Notes under the pieces: model-generated
Databases searched by the model: none
Seen by the model: the letters and a program-made list of their open reading frames with translations, nothing else
What the model was told of the DNA's origin: nothing
Translations under genes and position numbers: made by a program
Shown here: piece by piece, positions 11,664-28,488 of the stretch
Position numbering within the stretch: the first letter of the stretch is position 1
How the letters are laid out: each line of letters starts with the position of its first letter
Assembly (NCBI GenBank): GCA_022385805.1
Contig: MU277672.1
Location: 788,012-852,011 of the forward strand
Direction of reading: 5' to 3'
Length of the DNA: 64,000 nucleotides
Source: Pilatotrama ljubarskyi
Taxonomy: Eukaryota > Basidiomycota > Agaricomycetes > Polyporales > Polyporaceae

Positions 11664-12255
11664 CTAGCCAGGGAGGAGCTGAGTACGACGACACTGACTT
11701 CGGGGTGACGTATATGCTGCGAAGATGGTTCGGATGAATGGCCAGGGAGCCTTGGGGTAAGCTTATATGGCCACAGCGACGCGTTACTGCTGCGACCTTC
11801 TTGCGGCTGATAAAGTCAGTCCTTGACGTGAGGCAACAATTCATTCTGCATAGCATCCGTCAAGAGGCTTTTGCGACCGCAGCGGCGACGCACTGCCGAA
11901 CAGCGGGAAGCAGCGCCTGGGTACCTTGATATTGTAAAGAAAGGGATGAGTAGCTGCTGCGAATGTCAGCAACTGTACACATACACGATCTCGCATGCGC
12001 CACCCACCTACTACACGGCTCAATGGTTTGAAACCACCGTTGGAAAATCCGAACGCAGCGACCTCGAGGACTTCAGGACACCTTGAGCGTCTGGAAGCTA
12101 GATGGGCCCGCAGCTGGCTGTCAGCCGTGAACGTACCCACAAGCAATCCTGTTCTGATGAACACTGGAGCATGCAGCGTCCGGCTCCGACCCCTGCCTCG
12201 TCAGTCATGATTGTGAAGTACACGTAATGAATACACCTATGGATACAATTCGGTT
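11664..12255. other. Stretch without a recognised gene
   Basis: Lies between the truncated membrane-protein copy and the 3' end of SPT8. The open frames here are short and match nothing recognised; the missing 5' exons of the paralogue were looked for and not found. Confidence 0.45.
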
Positions 12256-14519
12256 TCACCACAAATGCTTAATCTCGTGCACGAAAACGGTCTTGGTATA
12301 TTCACCGTGCCAACCACGGTTGCTGCTTGCGCTGACAAGGAACCTGGCTGCGGGGTCTACCACTACGAGCCCAAGTCAGCACTCCCGCAGCACAGTGGGT
12401 CGACGTGTCGAACGCACGCATCTGGGAGACCAAACCGCCATGGTGTCCAGGGATGATCTTGAACTGCACACCGCTCTTCATTTTCCCTTGTGAGTCTGGT
12501 TCTCCGGCTTCGGCGACGTTCCATAGACGGATGTTGTCGGTCGAAGCACTGTCGTAACTCGCTAAGTCCTCGTCCGCAAAGACCTATATCCTGAGCCTAC
12601 TTACCATGCAAGATGTCGGCTGTCGGGAAAAGCTACCACACACGACACCACGCCCGAGCTGACCGGATTGCGTAGCGTTTTCCAGATCCTTGGGGTGCCA
12701 AACGCGGAATTGCCGGTCTGTCGGACATCGTATATCTCGACAGTCCCATTCCGGCGGCCGGCATAGATCTGATTGCCATCTGCGGACCAACATGCCTATA
12801 GGGGGTCTGAGCACATAGTCCGCGCCGGGAATGCACCGCACAGAGACGCACCGACATACACCAAGGCGGTGTCTTCTCGCTCATCCACAGTCGCCCGACA
12901 CCCTTGCCGGGCGTTTGGACTCTCCTATCCCAAAGGATGACCTGACCATCTACGTGGGCTGTCATAAGGAGGTCCGGAGAGAACGTAGCATACGTCGTCG
13001 GGTCCAGTATAGGCGGCGCGCCTTTCGGAGCGATCGCGCCGCGTCCGAGGTTTTGACCGCTCTGTTGCTGGTGGCCTGATCCTACAGTGGTGCTGAATGA
13101 GTTGTATGAGGGTTTCGTTTCGCCAGCGCCATCAGCGTCAGGCTCGTCGAATAGAGGATCATACGACGTGTCGGATCTGGCGTCGTCTTCCTGCTTAGGT
13201 GCACGGCTAGCACCGTTTGTTTGCTGTAGCGGAGAATCGTACAGATTTGGTTGGCCACCTCTCATGGGTATCGAAAACTCGCTGCCAGGCACGACAGAGC
13301 CCCACTGGCTAGGGGTACTGGCCATATTTAGTGGCCTAACGGCGACAATCGCAAGCTGCGCCCCGTGTGCAGAGAACCTGCGCACGCTCTGGCCGGTGTT
13401 GAGATCCCAATGCTGATAGAATACTGTCAGCTACTTGTGGGGTAAACGACGCACACAGCATACTGACAAGAGCTTCACCGTCCCATCCGGCACTGAAGAA
13501 CCCTTTCTCATCATGTTGCAGAGCCAGCGAGGAGACGGGTCCCTTGTGACCGTTCATGACATAGCAAAGACGGCCAGGACTATGCCGCACGGTAAAGAGC
13601 GAAATATGCCCTTGCTGGGTTATGCTTCATTAGTTCGTAGCAATTGACGTTCCGACTTGGACGTACATCTGAGCCAGCGAGTGCCCATAATGCATCGGAG
13701 TGCATTGCGAGACTGTAGACGGGTTCCAGCGTCGTATCGGCGACTGCGCCGTCTGGGTTCATGGTGGGTATCGCGTTCTCCCACCAGCACCGAATCTGTC
13801 CTGCCTTCATGATGCCCTCTATGACTCCGCAGTGTTGTCTTTGGGGAGCCGTCAGGAAGACCTTGCCGTTGACTGCGGCGAAGAGGTCATAGTCGCGAAT
13901 GTAACCGTCGTCGGAGCCGGTGATAAGGTGTGTCATACATAGGGAAGACGCCAGAGCATGGGTTGCACAGGGATGAGGAATGGCACATATGGCCTCAACC
14001 GTGAACGACCTGGGCCACTTGATCCCAGAGAGGATTTTCATTCGCCGGAGTTGGGCTGGGGATGGAGGTCGATTCTCTATTTGGAGTTGCGCTGCTGCAA
14101 ATACCTCCTTGAGCAGCTATTGCTATGCAGCATATAACGACTCACCATCCACAGTTATTGGTGAATCGGCAACAGGGGAAGGGGGCTTGCTCGGTAAAGC
14201 GGCCTCTTGCAATGTCTGCGTGAGGACCCGCTCGAGGTCCTTGTGAGGATGTATGTCACCCTCGTCTGCGTCATCATCATCCGAGCCGCCGTCTGAGGTG
14301 TCGGTGTCGGTGTCCTACGCAAGATGTATTGAGACTATAAGACATGTTCCAGGGAATAGACGAGCGGCTCACCTCCTCCGCCTCACTTGCTTCCTCCGCG
14401 ACGGCCGCCGCGAGGTCGCCCTCTAGCTCATCAAGGATATCCTCGTCGATGTCGTCTTCGCCCTCAGACGCATTGTCGAAGTCGAGGTCGTCATAGTCCT
14501 CTTCCGAGTCGCTGGCCAT
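12256..14519 (-). CDS. SPT8: SAGA complex WD40 subunit Spt8
   Basis: Spt8 is the TBP-interacting WD40 subunit of the SAGA coactivator. Translation starts at 14519 with a strongly acidic N-terminus (MASDSEEDYDDLDFDNASEGEDD), followed by an exon with DTDTDTSDGGSDDDD. The family-typical WD40 start is VEAICAIPHPCATH...LITGSDDGYIRDYDLFAAVNGK. Further repeats include GHKGPVSSLALQHDEKGFFSAGWDG and LLMTAHVDGQVILWD. The last exons read AFPDSRHLACASTDNIRLWN and end TVFVHEIKHLW at the stop at 12256. Several introns of 50-70 nt interrupt the gene. Length, about 600 aa, is normal for the family. Start sites of this gene and SRP54 are only 117 bp apart and divergent. Confidence 0.9.
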
Positions 14520-14636
14520 GGTCGTCGCAGGATTGGACGCGGCGGTCCATGAGTGTGATCGAAGTCAAGTGACTGCTGTACACGCTTCTACAGACGCGAG
14601 TCCGAGTGTGGCGCGCGCTCCTCCTCATCTTCTACC

Positions 14637-16793
<2,157 letters not shown>

Positions 16794-17189
16794 CCCGTCG
16801 ACGCTGTTCTGCGAGTTGGATACCTCAGTCTCGGGATAGATGTACAACTTCTGTAATAATAGGCTCATCAGGCTGTAGCATATCCTCTCAAGGCGGCGGT
16901 GACGTCGAGCAGCCACTGCACTGCATGCGCATGAGAGACAACCATCATCATTGGCGACGTCGCAAGCATGGATCCCACTAGTGTAGCTGCAGTGATATCA
17001 CCTCTCTGTTCCTATGATCTCGTACGCACAAAGGAACGACCACCACATAACCCTGTCCGCGCATGCACGGAGCAAAACAGAGAGAGTAGTAAGAGAGAAG
17101 AACGTCGGTGATGGAAAGGCGGATAGGGGGAAGGAGGGAGGGAGGAAAACTACAACATCATATCAAAACAACAACGCGACGAATTTCTC
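16794..17189. other. Convergent intergenic region
   Basis: Between the 3' ends of SRP54 and the poly(A)-binding protein gene. It contains no plausible gene; probably two 3' untranslated regions. Confidence 0.5.
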
Positions 17190-19494
<2,305 letters not shown>

Positions 19495-20115
19495 TCTGTT
19501 TTCAGGGGTTATGTGGGGTCGTTACTGCTTTGTGGACTTTTCTGCGACTATCAGGGTAGAAGAGCGACAGGTAAGCTGCTGAGCGAAAGCGGCGAGCAAT
19601 TTTGCCCGAGAAAGGAGAGCGCGATACGCACACAGGAGGCGACAGAGCAACTGCTTTTTGGATTTTTTTAGTATACGGGATTTTTTGAATGTGTTTTGAC
19701 CTGCGACGGGAGGGAGATCATCGGTGAGCACGACGCGGACGGACAGAGGGCAGCATCAGAGGGACAGACCTTGAATGATGGTTGGAGGAAAAGAGGACCG
19801 CGCGGGCTTCGCTCTATTACAGGGAAATGATTCAAACTCCGCCTAGTCGAAACGGGCGCTTGTGCCACACATGGCACAAAAGACCACCCTCACACAATGG
19901 GCGTGCTTTGGCCACGCTCTGACACTGATATGTTCTTACACATCTCGTATGTCATTGTCAAAGCGAGCTCGGCCACAGCATACACTCGGGCAAACGAGAC
20001 CCAATGGAGATTCGGCGAGTAAGAGTAAAGACATGCGTAAGTCACAGCATGCACTGATGTCCGTAAATACGGCAGCGTGGAAATCGTCATAGCATGTACA
20101 GAAGACACGAGAGCC
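19495..20115. promoter_or_regulatory. Upstream region of the poly(A)-binding protein gene
   Basis: No coding sequence seen. On the minus strand, 150-210 bases upstream of the PAB1 start codon, three runs of five to seven A lie close together (complement of 19650-19690). A-rich leaders of poly(A)-binding protein mRNAs are known in animals to allow self-repression. Whether this tract is inside the transcript is unknown. The part nearest 20115 is the 3' flank of the SCAMP gene. Confidence 0.35.
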
Positions 20116-21463
20116 TTATCCCCGCGTAAAGTACGCCTTCGCTCCGTGCGTGGCAAGTTCCGCCTTGGCCTGTAAGAGACTGGCATCAGCTTACGCCCAC
20201 CAAAGGCACCGGAGACGGTCATGAAGCACCTTCTCCACGGAATGTCCCGCGGCAGTGTGGTGAGCCCAGATCTACGGTGACGCAGCACTGGTTAGGAACA
20301 TGACGGGGGGGCGTGCGAGAACAACGCACCTGGCGGTAATAGTACGCCAGTCCCACACCCTGAACCACCCAGCCCACCGTGGCCACGGTACCGACGATTG
20401 CGGACGGGAGGGATGGCTTGGTGAAGGCTTGTATCGTTTGGATGAGACCTGCAGAGCCAGTACTACGCGAGCGTGGGCCGCTGAACTTCATATGCACAGC
20501 ACTTAGGGAGCTTTACCTAGGGATACCAATGATCCTAGAAGTACCTCGTCAGATCAAGCCCTGAATATGGGGAAGGTTGATACTGACATGTAGACTGAGA
20601 AGAGCAGGTGGAAACCTCCGAAGAAGAAGTACATGTCTGCCACAACGGGTGAGTTATGGACTTGTATGTGGTCCGAGTCCGCCTACAGTAGTATAGAGCT
20701 TGCTCCTGCACAACATGATCAGCCAGGCTTCGCTATTCGTGCACGATCATTCCCACCTTCATATAGCCATTATAGATTGGTCTTGAAGCACACGTCAACA
20801 TGAGTAGCTCATTGGCACGAAAGCCTGGAACTTGGGCCTACCTGTACCATAGGAGGAAGGACAAAGGCGTGATGAAGATCAAATAGCTGGACACAAACCA
20901 GCAGTGAGCATGCATGTCAGAAGACACGAGCGAGGCGGTCTCCTAGCGCACCCAATGCTTGAGCCAAGATCGCTGCCGCCGTTAGGTGACCCAGAGGCAA
21001 GGATGCAGATGCATGCTACCATGTTCACGACCAGGGTTCCAGCGAGGACCAGCCATAGCTGATACAGCCGGGTGATGAGTGGTTGGGATGCCTGAGGTAT
21101 TTCTTCCTGGACAGAGTGGAATATGAGGGGGTAGACTGCGTTTCCACAAGTGCCATGAACATCGAGGCTTCATTACAGCCGACGGAGCCTGCGGTGTTTG
21201 AGACTTACATGGCGGCCAATTGTTACGCCCATGTCTGCGAATCTGCTCCTGCTTTTGAGCTAGCTCCTGCTCTCTCCTCTGTAGTTCAAGTTCTCGTTGT
21301 CTGATTTCTTCCAAGCGTGCGGCATGGCTGGAGGACTGGGCATCGGTGGGGTCTTCAAAGGGGTTCGTGTCCAGAGAGTGCGTAGAGGCGAACGGGTTTT
21401 CGCTAGGGTAATCTGGTCAAGCAAGATGCATAAGCCACCAGTGATGTACGTTGCAGAAGGCAT
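20116..21463 (-). CDS. Secretory carrier-associated membrane protein (SCAMP)
   Basis: SCAMPs are four-helix proteins of recycling and secretory vesicles. The first coding exon is 14 nt (21463-21450) and joins to 21402, giving MPSATENPFASTHSLDTNPFEDP with two NPF motifs, the usual EH-domain binding sites. A coiled coil follows (LEEIRQRELELQRREQELAQKQEQ), then the family signature NWPPFYPLIFHSVQEEIPQ, the helix LVLAGTLVVNMVACICILAS, a second at YLIFITPLSFLLW, the conserved RPIYNGYMKEQALYYYFFFGGFH region, and the fourth helix VGTVATVGWVVQGVGLAYYY. It ends HGAKAYFTRG at the stop at 20116. About eight short exons. The order of features matches the family closely. Confidence 0.9.
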
Positions 21464-22780
21464 GCGTACTCATGAGGGATTACAGACTGGAAGAGGTATA
21501 GACGTATGACGGAGAGGAGAGAGGTTGAGACTTGCTGCGCGTAGCGCCGCGCTCTGCTGGCGTCGTGGCTTGTTCCGGTTGCCGCATTCGTACCCACCCG
21601 GTCAAATTCGAACCTCGACCAGTACACCAGCTGAGCTTGTTGGTACACTACGCCTGCTACGCTCCTCTGAATACTGCTCGAGACTTCTGCGGACGGTAGC
21701 GTCTCTTGCGCAAGACGATTGCCAGAACGGCTTGTTCGGTCCTCAATATGACGGCGAAGGCGGCTGCCCCTGCGATTTGCCGCCTCTCTCTGCAACGCGC
21801 ATGACGCCTGCGCGGACCGCTGCTCGATGGGCTCTCTGAGGACTCGGTTCTGACTCTGTTCGACGTCCCGACGGTTGGCTGGGAACGGGCGACGTTGCGG
21901 CGGTTGTTCTACGATGCTGGATGGTGCTCGGTTCACTTCGGGACTTCTCAGCCAGCCAGCGTTCCACATGTGCCAGTCAATAGGTTGCGCCCACGTCACT
22001 TGTACCGTTCTGGCCGTCGTGCCTGTGATGGCTGGGCCCGCGTCGCGTGTGTGGCACGTTTGCCGCTGGACGTGGACGGCGAAGACGCTTTGCTGGGAAA
22101 TGGACAGCCTGGACGGGTCGTGAAGCAACGACGGCGCTGACGGCCGGCATGTCCACGCGCGAGTGGGGCTGCGGACACCTCCATCAACCCTATCTCCCTG
22201 CGCGCCTCCGGGACCTTCGTCCGTCCGGAGTTGCCACAGCCAGCGGCAGACTCGGAGGTGAGCTCGGTCGTCTTGTTTTGCGTCGTGCCGGGGGTACGAC
22301 TTGGCATGGGCCTGAGTCTGACGCACGCCCCAAAATGAGAGACCGTGGTTCTAGACCGAAATGGAGAGGTACGAGCGTTGCATGTGCACGCTGCATACTA
22401 TTTTCTAGTCGGGGACGAAAAGGCAAATATTTTGGCGTGGACGCTGTGCCGCGGGCGCCTGCGGCGAACGCCGGGTGAGGTAAATAAAAGGACGGGTTCG
22501 GCGACTGTGGACGGTTGTCCGTTCACCTCACGGTCTTCATCACCCTCCTTTCCGCCCCTTCCCTTCCCTAGGCCTCCTCGCCTATTAAACGTGCCTTTGA
22601 CGGTGAGTCTCCCTTCGCCGCCCATCTTACGTTCCCCAGCATCCTCACGCGCGTCCTCGCACCCGCCGTCTCCAGTAGTCGCTCTCTTAAACCCCTCCAT
22701 TCTCTTCAGCTCTCTCCTTGCTTCCTTGCGTCAAAGGCTCTATCCCCTCCCGCCCTAATCACCACCGTCTCTCGTACACA
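21464..22780. other. Intergenic stretch with no supported gene
   Basis: A 1.3-kb region between divergent genes. A long minus-strand frame (21403-22326) is present, but its composition is rich in Arg, Ser and Gln, it overlaps the SCAMP start and it matches no family, so I treat it as chance. The last 350 bases are pyrimidine-rich on the plus strand (CCCTTCC, CTCTCC runs up to 22770), typical of a strong fungal promoter upstream of the secreted protein gene. Confidence 0.45.
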
Positions 22781-24067
22781 ATGCACTTCCTCTCCCTTGC
22801 TTCACTCGCTCTCGCTGTCTCTGGCGCCTCCGCCATTGCCATCCCCCGCAGCCACGTCCACTCTGCTCGCGCCGAGAAGCCCGCCACGTACTATGAGGGC
22901 TACCTCGAGGTACGATCTTTTCTCCCGGCCACAGGAAGTTGCATTCTGAACTGTTCCACAGCCGTATGCGACCTACCACAGCAGGTACCTCGCGATCGGC
23001 TGCGACAGCCAGCACAACACGCCCTTCTTCGATGCGTGCTGCCACCCCATGCTGGTAAGGGAATATTTAGCATCAACGTTAGGTTGGCCATCTGATCTCT
23101 GCTACAGGCGACGGAGACGCTCGCCAAGAACCGCGCTCCGGAGTGTGACCCTGCTAACCGCGTCTCGTCCGTAGCCTCTGCTGCCCCGACGACTGTCTCT
23201 GTCGTCCACACTTCCACCGCCTCGTCTGCCCACCCCACCGCTACCCAGGTCTTGAGCACCGGTGGCGACGATGACGATGACGAGGACTGCGACGATGATG
23301 ACGACGAGCCTACTTCCACCGCTTCCTCCGCGGCGCCCGCGTCGACCGACGACGATGACGACGAGGACTGCGAAGATGAGGATGATGAGCCGTCCAGCTC
23401 TGTCGCTCAGCCTTCTGTCACCACGCACGCTGCATCCTCGACCCACGTCTCCTCGACGCCCGCGCCGGCGCCTTCTTCTACGCACTCGGTCGCCCCCTCG
23501 TCGACCCACGCTCCTTCGTCCACGCACAGCGCGACCCCCACTAGTACCAAGGCTGCGAGCACCCCTGCTCCTACCTCTGGTAACTCCAACAAGGGGCCTT
23601 TCACCGGAAAGTACGAAATCATTGATTCGTGATACTTCGATGTGGCGCTAATGATATATCCACAGCGCCACGTTCTACTACCAGAACGGTGTCGCCGGTG
23701 CCTGCGGTGCCGTGAACCCGGATTCCGCCCACATCGCTGCTATGCGTAAGTCCGCTGCCTGGATGCATATATTCACAACTTCTAAGCCTCTATGCAGAGA
23801 CGGAGCGTTACGGTGACCTCAGCCGCAAGTCTTCCCTTTGCGGCCAGCAGGTGAAGATCACGAACAAGAACAACGGCAAGACTGTCGTCGTGACCATTGC
23901 GGACGCTTGCCCCACCTGCGGCACCGGCAACGACATTGACTTGTCGGAGGGTGCGTTCACCCAGATCGCCACCAAGGACGAGGGTGAAGTTCCCAGTAAG
24001 TCTCAGCTATATGCAGCCATTTGCGCCTCATACTTACTTCTATCTAGTCACCTGGGAGTTCCTTTGA
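22781..24067 (+). CDS. Secreted double-psi beta-barrel (RlpA/expansin-like) protein with acidic-Ser/Thr linker
   Basis: The first exon (22781-22909) begins with a signal peptide, MHFLSLASLALAVSGASAIA. Exon 2 (22962-23054) encodes a small Cys-rich module with GCDSQHNTPFFDACCHPML. Exon 3 (23108-23610) is a low-complexity linker with two blocks of Asp/Glu repeats around paired Cys, then a Ser/Thr/Pro/Ala stretch likely to be O-glycosylated. The C-terminal domain reads ATFYYQNGVAGACG, SSLCGQQVKITN and IADACPTCGTGNDIDLSEGAF, ending ITWEFL. This is the double-psi beta-barrel fold of fungal RlpA-like and Barwin-related secreted proteins, which act at the cell wall or as protease inhibitors; the exact role here is unknown. 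Six exons, apparently intact. Confidence 0.85.
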
Positions 24068-24703
24068 GGAGCACGCGCGCCGCGTCGCTTCCTGATCCTC
24101 TTCTTGCTCGGGTTCCAGTTCCGTTTCTCTCTTACTGCTCTCGGTCTGGGGCCAGCCCCCCTCTCTATTTCTGATGTTGCTGCATAGCGTACCGTCTGGC
24201 CGTGATGACCTGCGAAGAGATGACACGATACTGACGACCCCGGTGGCGGAGGAATCGCTCTCGCTGCTCTCATCATCACGATACGCTCTGTAGCTCTATC
24301 TGTCTGTGTATTCCCCGCGGCATTCCTGTGGAAGCGCTCTCTCGATTGGCTGTTGTCTGGTGCATATAGCTCTTATACTTATATGTATTCCTCGTCTCCT
24401 GTGCTTGCACGGTGTTCTGAATGGCATTATGTTCCATGCGTATCTCGGAGTGAGCGAGACCGCCAGCGTTCTTCAGCTACGTGAGCTTTATGCGGCGCGA
24501 TGCAGGCCGCGAACGCGTCGAGTCTTGGACAGTGTATGCTACGATCGAGATCTGGTCCCTACAGGTGCGAAGGTGACGTCGACGACTGTCCCGATCTGCC
24601 GGCGTTGCAAGGTAACTCGAACCGTACCATGTCCTCTTGCATGCCCTTCCATCTCGAATACGCTCCCTCCTAATCACTCCGTGTCGTTTCAACCAGGCAA
24701 CGT
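24068..24703. other. Intergenic stretch
   Basis: 3' flank of the secreted protein gene and promoter side of the Coq11-like gene. No coding segment or RNA gene recognised. Confidence 0.45.
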
Positions 24704-26053
24704 ATGGAGCCCATCATCCAAAAGATACTCGTCATTGGCGGGAATGGCTTCGTAGGTACGCACGTCTGACGCGTTACGCCGCACGAGCCTACAGTTCGCG
24801 AACAGGTTCCGCGGTCTGCAGGACTGCGCTCGCGCGTGGTATGCAGGTGGCCAGTGTCAGGTACTTGTTCTCTCGTGTGCACGACAACCACTGCGCTGAC
24901 CCGGACGCACGTCCTCCAGCCCGTCTGGCAAGCCCTGGCAGACACCCAAGGGCCATACGCCCAGCTGGGTGCACAAAGTGTGTCTCCCCCTCCTCCCTAC
25001 CGGCGCACCCACTCATGCTTCACTCCCATCCTCCGTACTCAGGTAGAATGGCACCATGGCGACGCGCTGAAGCCAGAGACGTACGCGCACCTTCTGCCTG
25101 GAGTGACCGCGGTCGTGCACACGATCGGCACGCTGTTCGAGAAGTCGGGGTACAAGAGCGCGGTCAAGGACGGCAGCGTGCCGCGTCTCGTAAGCGACGT
25201 CGCGGCGAACGCGGCAGGGGCCTGGTCGGCGAACCCCCTGGAGAGCGAGGAGAAGAGGAGGGAAGGCAGTTATGCGTTGATCAATCGCGACACTGGTGCG
25301 TCTCGCTCACGTCCTTGACCTGCAGCTTGGTCGCAGGGTTGCTGACCGTGGCGCTCTGCATGTTCTTCATGGTGTGCTTCATGTATGCGGTATCTTCGCC
25401 GTTCCTCGCGATGTAGCGTTGACGGTGTGCGAGGCGTTCATCAACTCAAAGCCAGCTGAGATGAAGCTGGTCGGCCCCCGCGCGTTCATATACCTCTCCG
25501 CAGAGGACTGTGGACGTCCAGTCATCCCTGCGGGGTACATCGAGACGAAGCGTGAGGCAGAAGCTGCCATCGAGCGCATGACAAACGACAGCAACCCTAA
25601 CTACCGCGGGGTATACATCCGTCCATGTGTGTTGCGCTTCCTCTTCACTCGTAGACGGAACGTTTCTGAGTCGTCGGCGCAGCTCTCATCTACCACCCCC
25701 ACTTCCGCCCGATCATCTCGCCCATCGCAGCGCTCCTCGACTTCTCCGCCACGATCCATGCAAGAGCCCCCGCGGGGCTGCCTACGCCCGCAGCGGTCCT
25801 GCGCACGCTGGGCGGCTTCCTCCCGCGTCCCGCGCGGCCAGACCTCACCCCGGACTCGCCGCTGCACGCCCTTGCGCGGTCGCTGACGATTCCGCCTATC
25901 CATGTGGACCACGTCGCGGAGGCTATATGCATCGCTGCGGACAACGCGAGAGCGGACGTGAGGGGCCCGTATGGGGTTGAGCAGATGAGGGAGTTGATCG
26001 GGTGGCATCAGAAGGGCAAGGGGCAGCAGACGCAGGCGGAGGCCCATGCGTAA
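24704..26053 (+). CDS. COQ11: NAD(P)-binding atypical SDR, Coq11-like mitochondrial protein
   Basis: The first exon encodes MEPIIQKILVIGGNGFVG, the Gly-rich dinucleotide-binding loop. Later exons give the order seen in the yeast Coq11 family: SGKPWQTPKGHTPSWVHKVEWHHGDALKPETY, LLPGVTAVVHTIGTLFE, KLVGPRAFIYLSAEDCGRPVIPAGYIETKREAEAAIE and GVYIRPSLIYHP, with a long C-terminal part ending at the stop at 26051-26053. Yeast Coq11 belongs to the coenzyme Q synthesis complex in mitochondria; membership here is inferred from similarity. The family also resembles the complex I subunit NDUFA9, which is the main alternative. Six or so exons, with introns of about 50-120 nt. Confidence 0.75.
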
Positions 26054-27014
26054 ACACTCCCTCGTCGACAATGTCGTAGCGTCTCTGGATAGGTCTCTGG
26101 ATCTGCCCTCGCGTCTTATGGCGCAGTGGAGGGATCGTTCGACGTCCGATCTAGATGGCGTAGTGCTGTGTGAGTACTGTAAGGTGGTGACGTCTCTTGT
26201 GAGCTGTCCGCCTCTCATTGTCACCAGCAGTGTCTAGAGCTTCAGTGGGTCTTTATCGGGCTTGGCAAAGGCTTGAAGCTTGAAGGCCCACTCGTATGTA
26301 TACGCACCGAAGTCAGACTCTCCGAGGGTATGATGACTTTTGGACGGTGGACGGTGCAGCTGGTGTATAAACACTGTCTGGACCGGGAGTCCGATGCAAG
26401 CCTTCGGATGAGAGTCGACAGACGCGTTCATGTCAGGAGGACATGCATGACATCCGCCAATTCTTCCCGAGGCCTACATAGCTGCAGTATTGGTGCCAGA
26501 ATCCAAACTAACTGCGCCAGAATCCATCATCCTATGACAGGTCTTCATCTGCATTCTCGCGATGTTCAATGTTCAGCTGCTCGTTAGGAACGGCGTAGAC
26601 GTGCCCAGACTTTGACGAATCTGGGGTAGCGCCTGAGTATGTACGAAAGATCGCGTGACGGGATGCCGTTCGATGCGTTGGGGAGCCGGCACTCCCGTCC
26701 AGCCATGGGCCGCTCACGCAGAGTCACGCTCAAAAGATAGGGGGCGCGGCTCTCCCCCCTCTCTTCCGTTCTCTCTGCCCTCATCTCTGCTGAGCACGCC
26801 AGGAGATACACCGACCCGCGGGACCGGTTCAGACGCTACGTTACGCCCGAAGAACGCCAGGAAAGTCGCCTCGAGGACCAGCAAGACAGACACAGCCCAT
26901 TTGCTGACCTCAGTCGGACTGGGAATCTGGGATCCTGTAGAATTCCGTAGCTGCAGAACGTTCCTCCCCCCGCACGCTCAGCGCTCAAGAGTCAAGACAA
27001 GCATCGGCATCGAG
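26054..27014. other. Intergenic region with coding-like minus-strand fragments
   Basis: On the minus strand a frame ending at 26234-26236 reads ESDFGAYTYEWAFKLQAF, and another near 26580-26680 reads SYILRRYPRFVKVWARL. Both look protein-like, but I could not join them into a gene or recognise a family. They may be the exons of a small gene or decayed sequence. The last part is the promoter of the adenylate kinase gene. Confidence 0.3.
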
Positions 27015-28488
27015 ATGTCGTCGGTCCCGGGCCCTCTCTTCTCCCTCCTCCGGCCAACTCCTTCCTCCGCGTCCTCATGGCTACTCGCCGCCGCGGTCCC
27101 AAGCTCTTCTCGGCGCGCGGGGGCCAGGTCGTACCGGACTCACCACCGCCCAAACCCAAGCTCATCCCGTGGAATCAGCCAGTCTGCCGCGCCGCGCAAG
27201 GCGATCCCGTTCTCGCTGAACAGCGCGACGCGCTCCGAGACCGCGCCCGCTAGCGTAGACGCGGACGTGCTGGGATCAGGGACGACGGGGTTAGGCGGAC
27301 ATCATGCGGACGGGAAGGTACTCAGGATGATCATGTTCGGTGAGTCTCTGTCTATGAACTATATACTATGACGGCGTTACGCCGTGAGCGTGTGTTGCGG
27401 CGCTTGCCCTCGAATGCTCGTGTGCGCATGTGACAGGGCGTGGTATTGACTGTCGGTCGCGTTGTGCAGGCAAGCCTGGGGCGGGCAAGGGTACGCTCTC
27501 GGGGCGGCTTGTGAACAAGTACGATATCGTGTCGATGTCCACGGGCGACCTGCTCCGACAGCATATTGCAGAGAAGTGCGTGCTCCGTTGCGTACGCTCT
27601 GTATGCGAGGTGTTGAGCAAGGTCGGCGAATCTACAGGACGGAAGTTGGTCTGCTCGCAGAGTCAATTGTCGCGTCCGGCGGACTCCTTCCAGACGATGT
27701 GATGCTCAAGGTCGTGACGAGCAAGCTCGACCTCTTGCAGAACAGGGTGGGCAGTATTGTCGTAGGTCATCGTAGTGCATGCGCTTACGTCCTCTCTCCC
27801 CTGATACAGCACTGGATCCTGGACGGTTTCCCGCGAACGGTAGGGCAGGGCAAGCTCCTTGATGCGCACCTCTCGTAAGTCTCGTTTCCCTCCGCCGATC
27901 CTCTTCGCAATCTAATGAACGCTTCCTCAGAGCGAAGGGCACCCCGCTAAGCCTGATCGTCAACCTCGACGTACCAGACGACGTCATCCTGAGCCGCATC
28001 TCCGACCGCTGGGTCCACTTGCCCTCCGGGCGCGTGTACAACCTGTCGTACAACCCGCCCAAGGTCGCAGGCCACGACGACGAGACCGGGGAGCCGCTCA
28101 CGAAGCGCCCGGACGATAACCCCGTACGTCCCTTCTTCCTGCCTCACCCAGTCCGCGTGGCCGTCACTGACCACTACTCCGCGTCTCGCAGGAAACCTTC
28201 GCGCGTCGGCTTGAGCAGTTCTACGCCTCGACGTCCCCGCTGCTCGCCTATTACAGCGCCAGGCAGGCCGCCGATTCCTCGGGCGCGACGAAGCTCGTGA
28301 CGCTCTCCGGCACGACGTCGGACGAGATCTGGCCGCAGCTCGAGAGCGTCGTGCGCACGCACTTCCCTGGGGTGAGGGAGCGCGCGGCGGTGCAGCGGCG
28401 AAACAGCTTGTCCGAGGCGGTGTTGGCGCAGAGGGAGCGGGAGAGGGAGGTGGCGGAGAAGGGGAGGGCGGCTGTTAGGGGTGCATGA
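27015..28488 (+). CDS. Mitochondrial adenylate kinase family (GTP:AMP phosphotransferase type)
   Basis: The protein begins at 27015 with a long Ser/Arg-rich, acid-poor leader that fits a mitochondrial targeting peptide. The first intron interrupts the P-loop, and joining restores MFGKPGAGKGTL. Then come SMSTGDLLRQHI (AMP-binding side), LLPDDVMLKVV, WILDGFPRT with the conserved DGFPRT, and the lid region RWVHLPSGRVYNLSYNPPKV followed by TGEPLTKRPDDNPE. No zinc Cys occur in the lid, as in eukaryotic mitochondrial AK3-type enzymes, which phosphorylate AMP with GTP in the matrix. Six exons. The C-terminal extension is charged (RERAAVQRRNSL, EREREVAEK). Exact nucleotide preference cannot be read from sequence. 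Confidence 0.9.

Noticed and set aside
21403..22326. 307-codon open frame on the minus strand
   Set aside because: It overlaps the SCAMP start, has a biased Arg/Ser/Gln composition and matches no family; GC-rich DNA gives such frames by chance.
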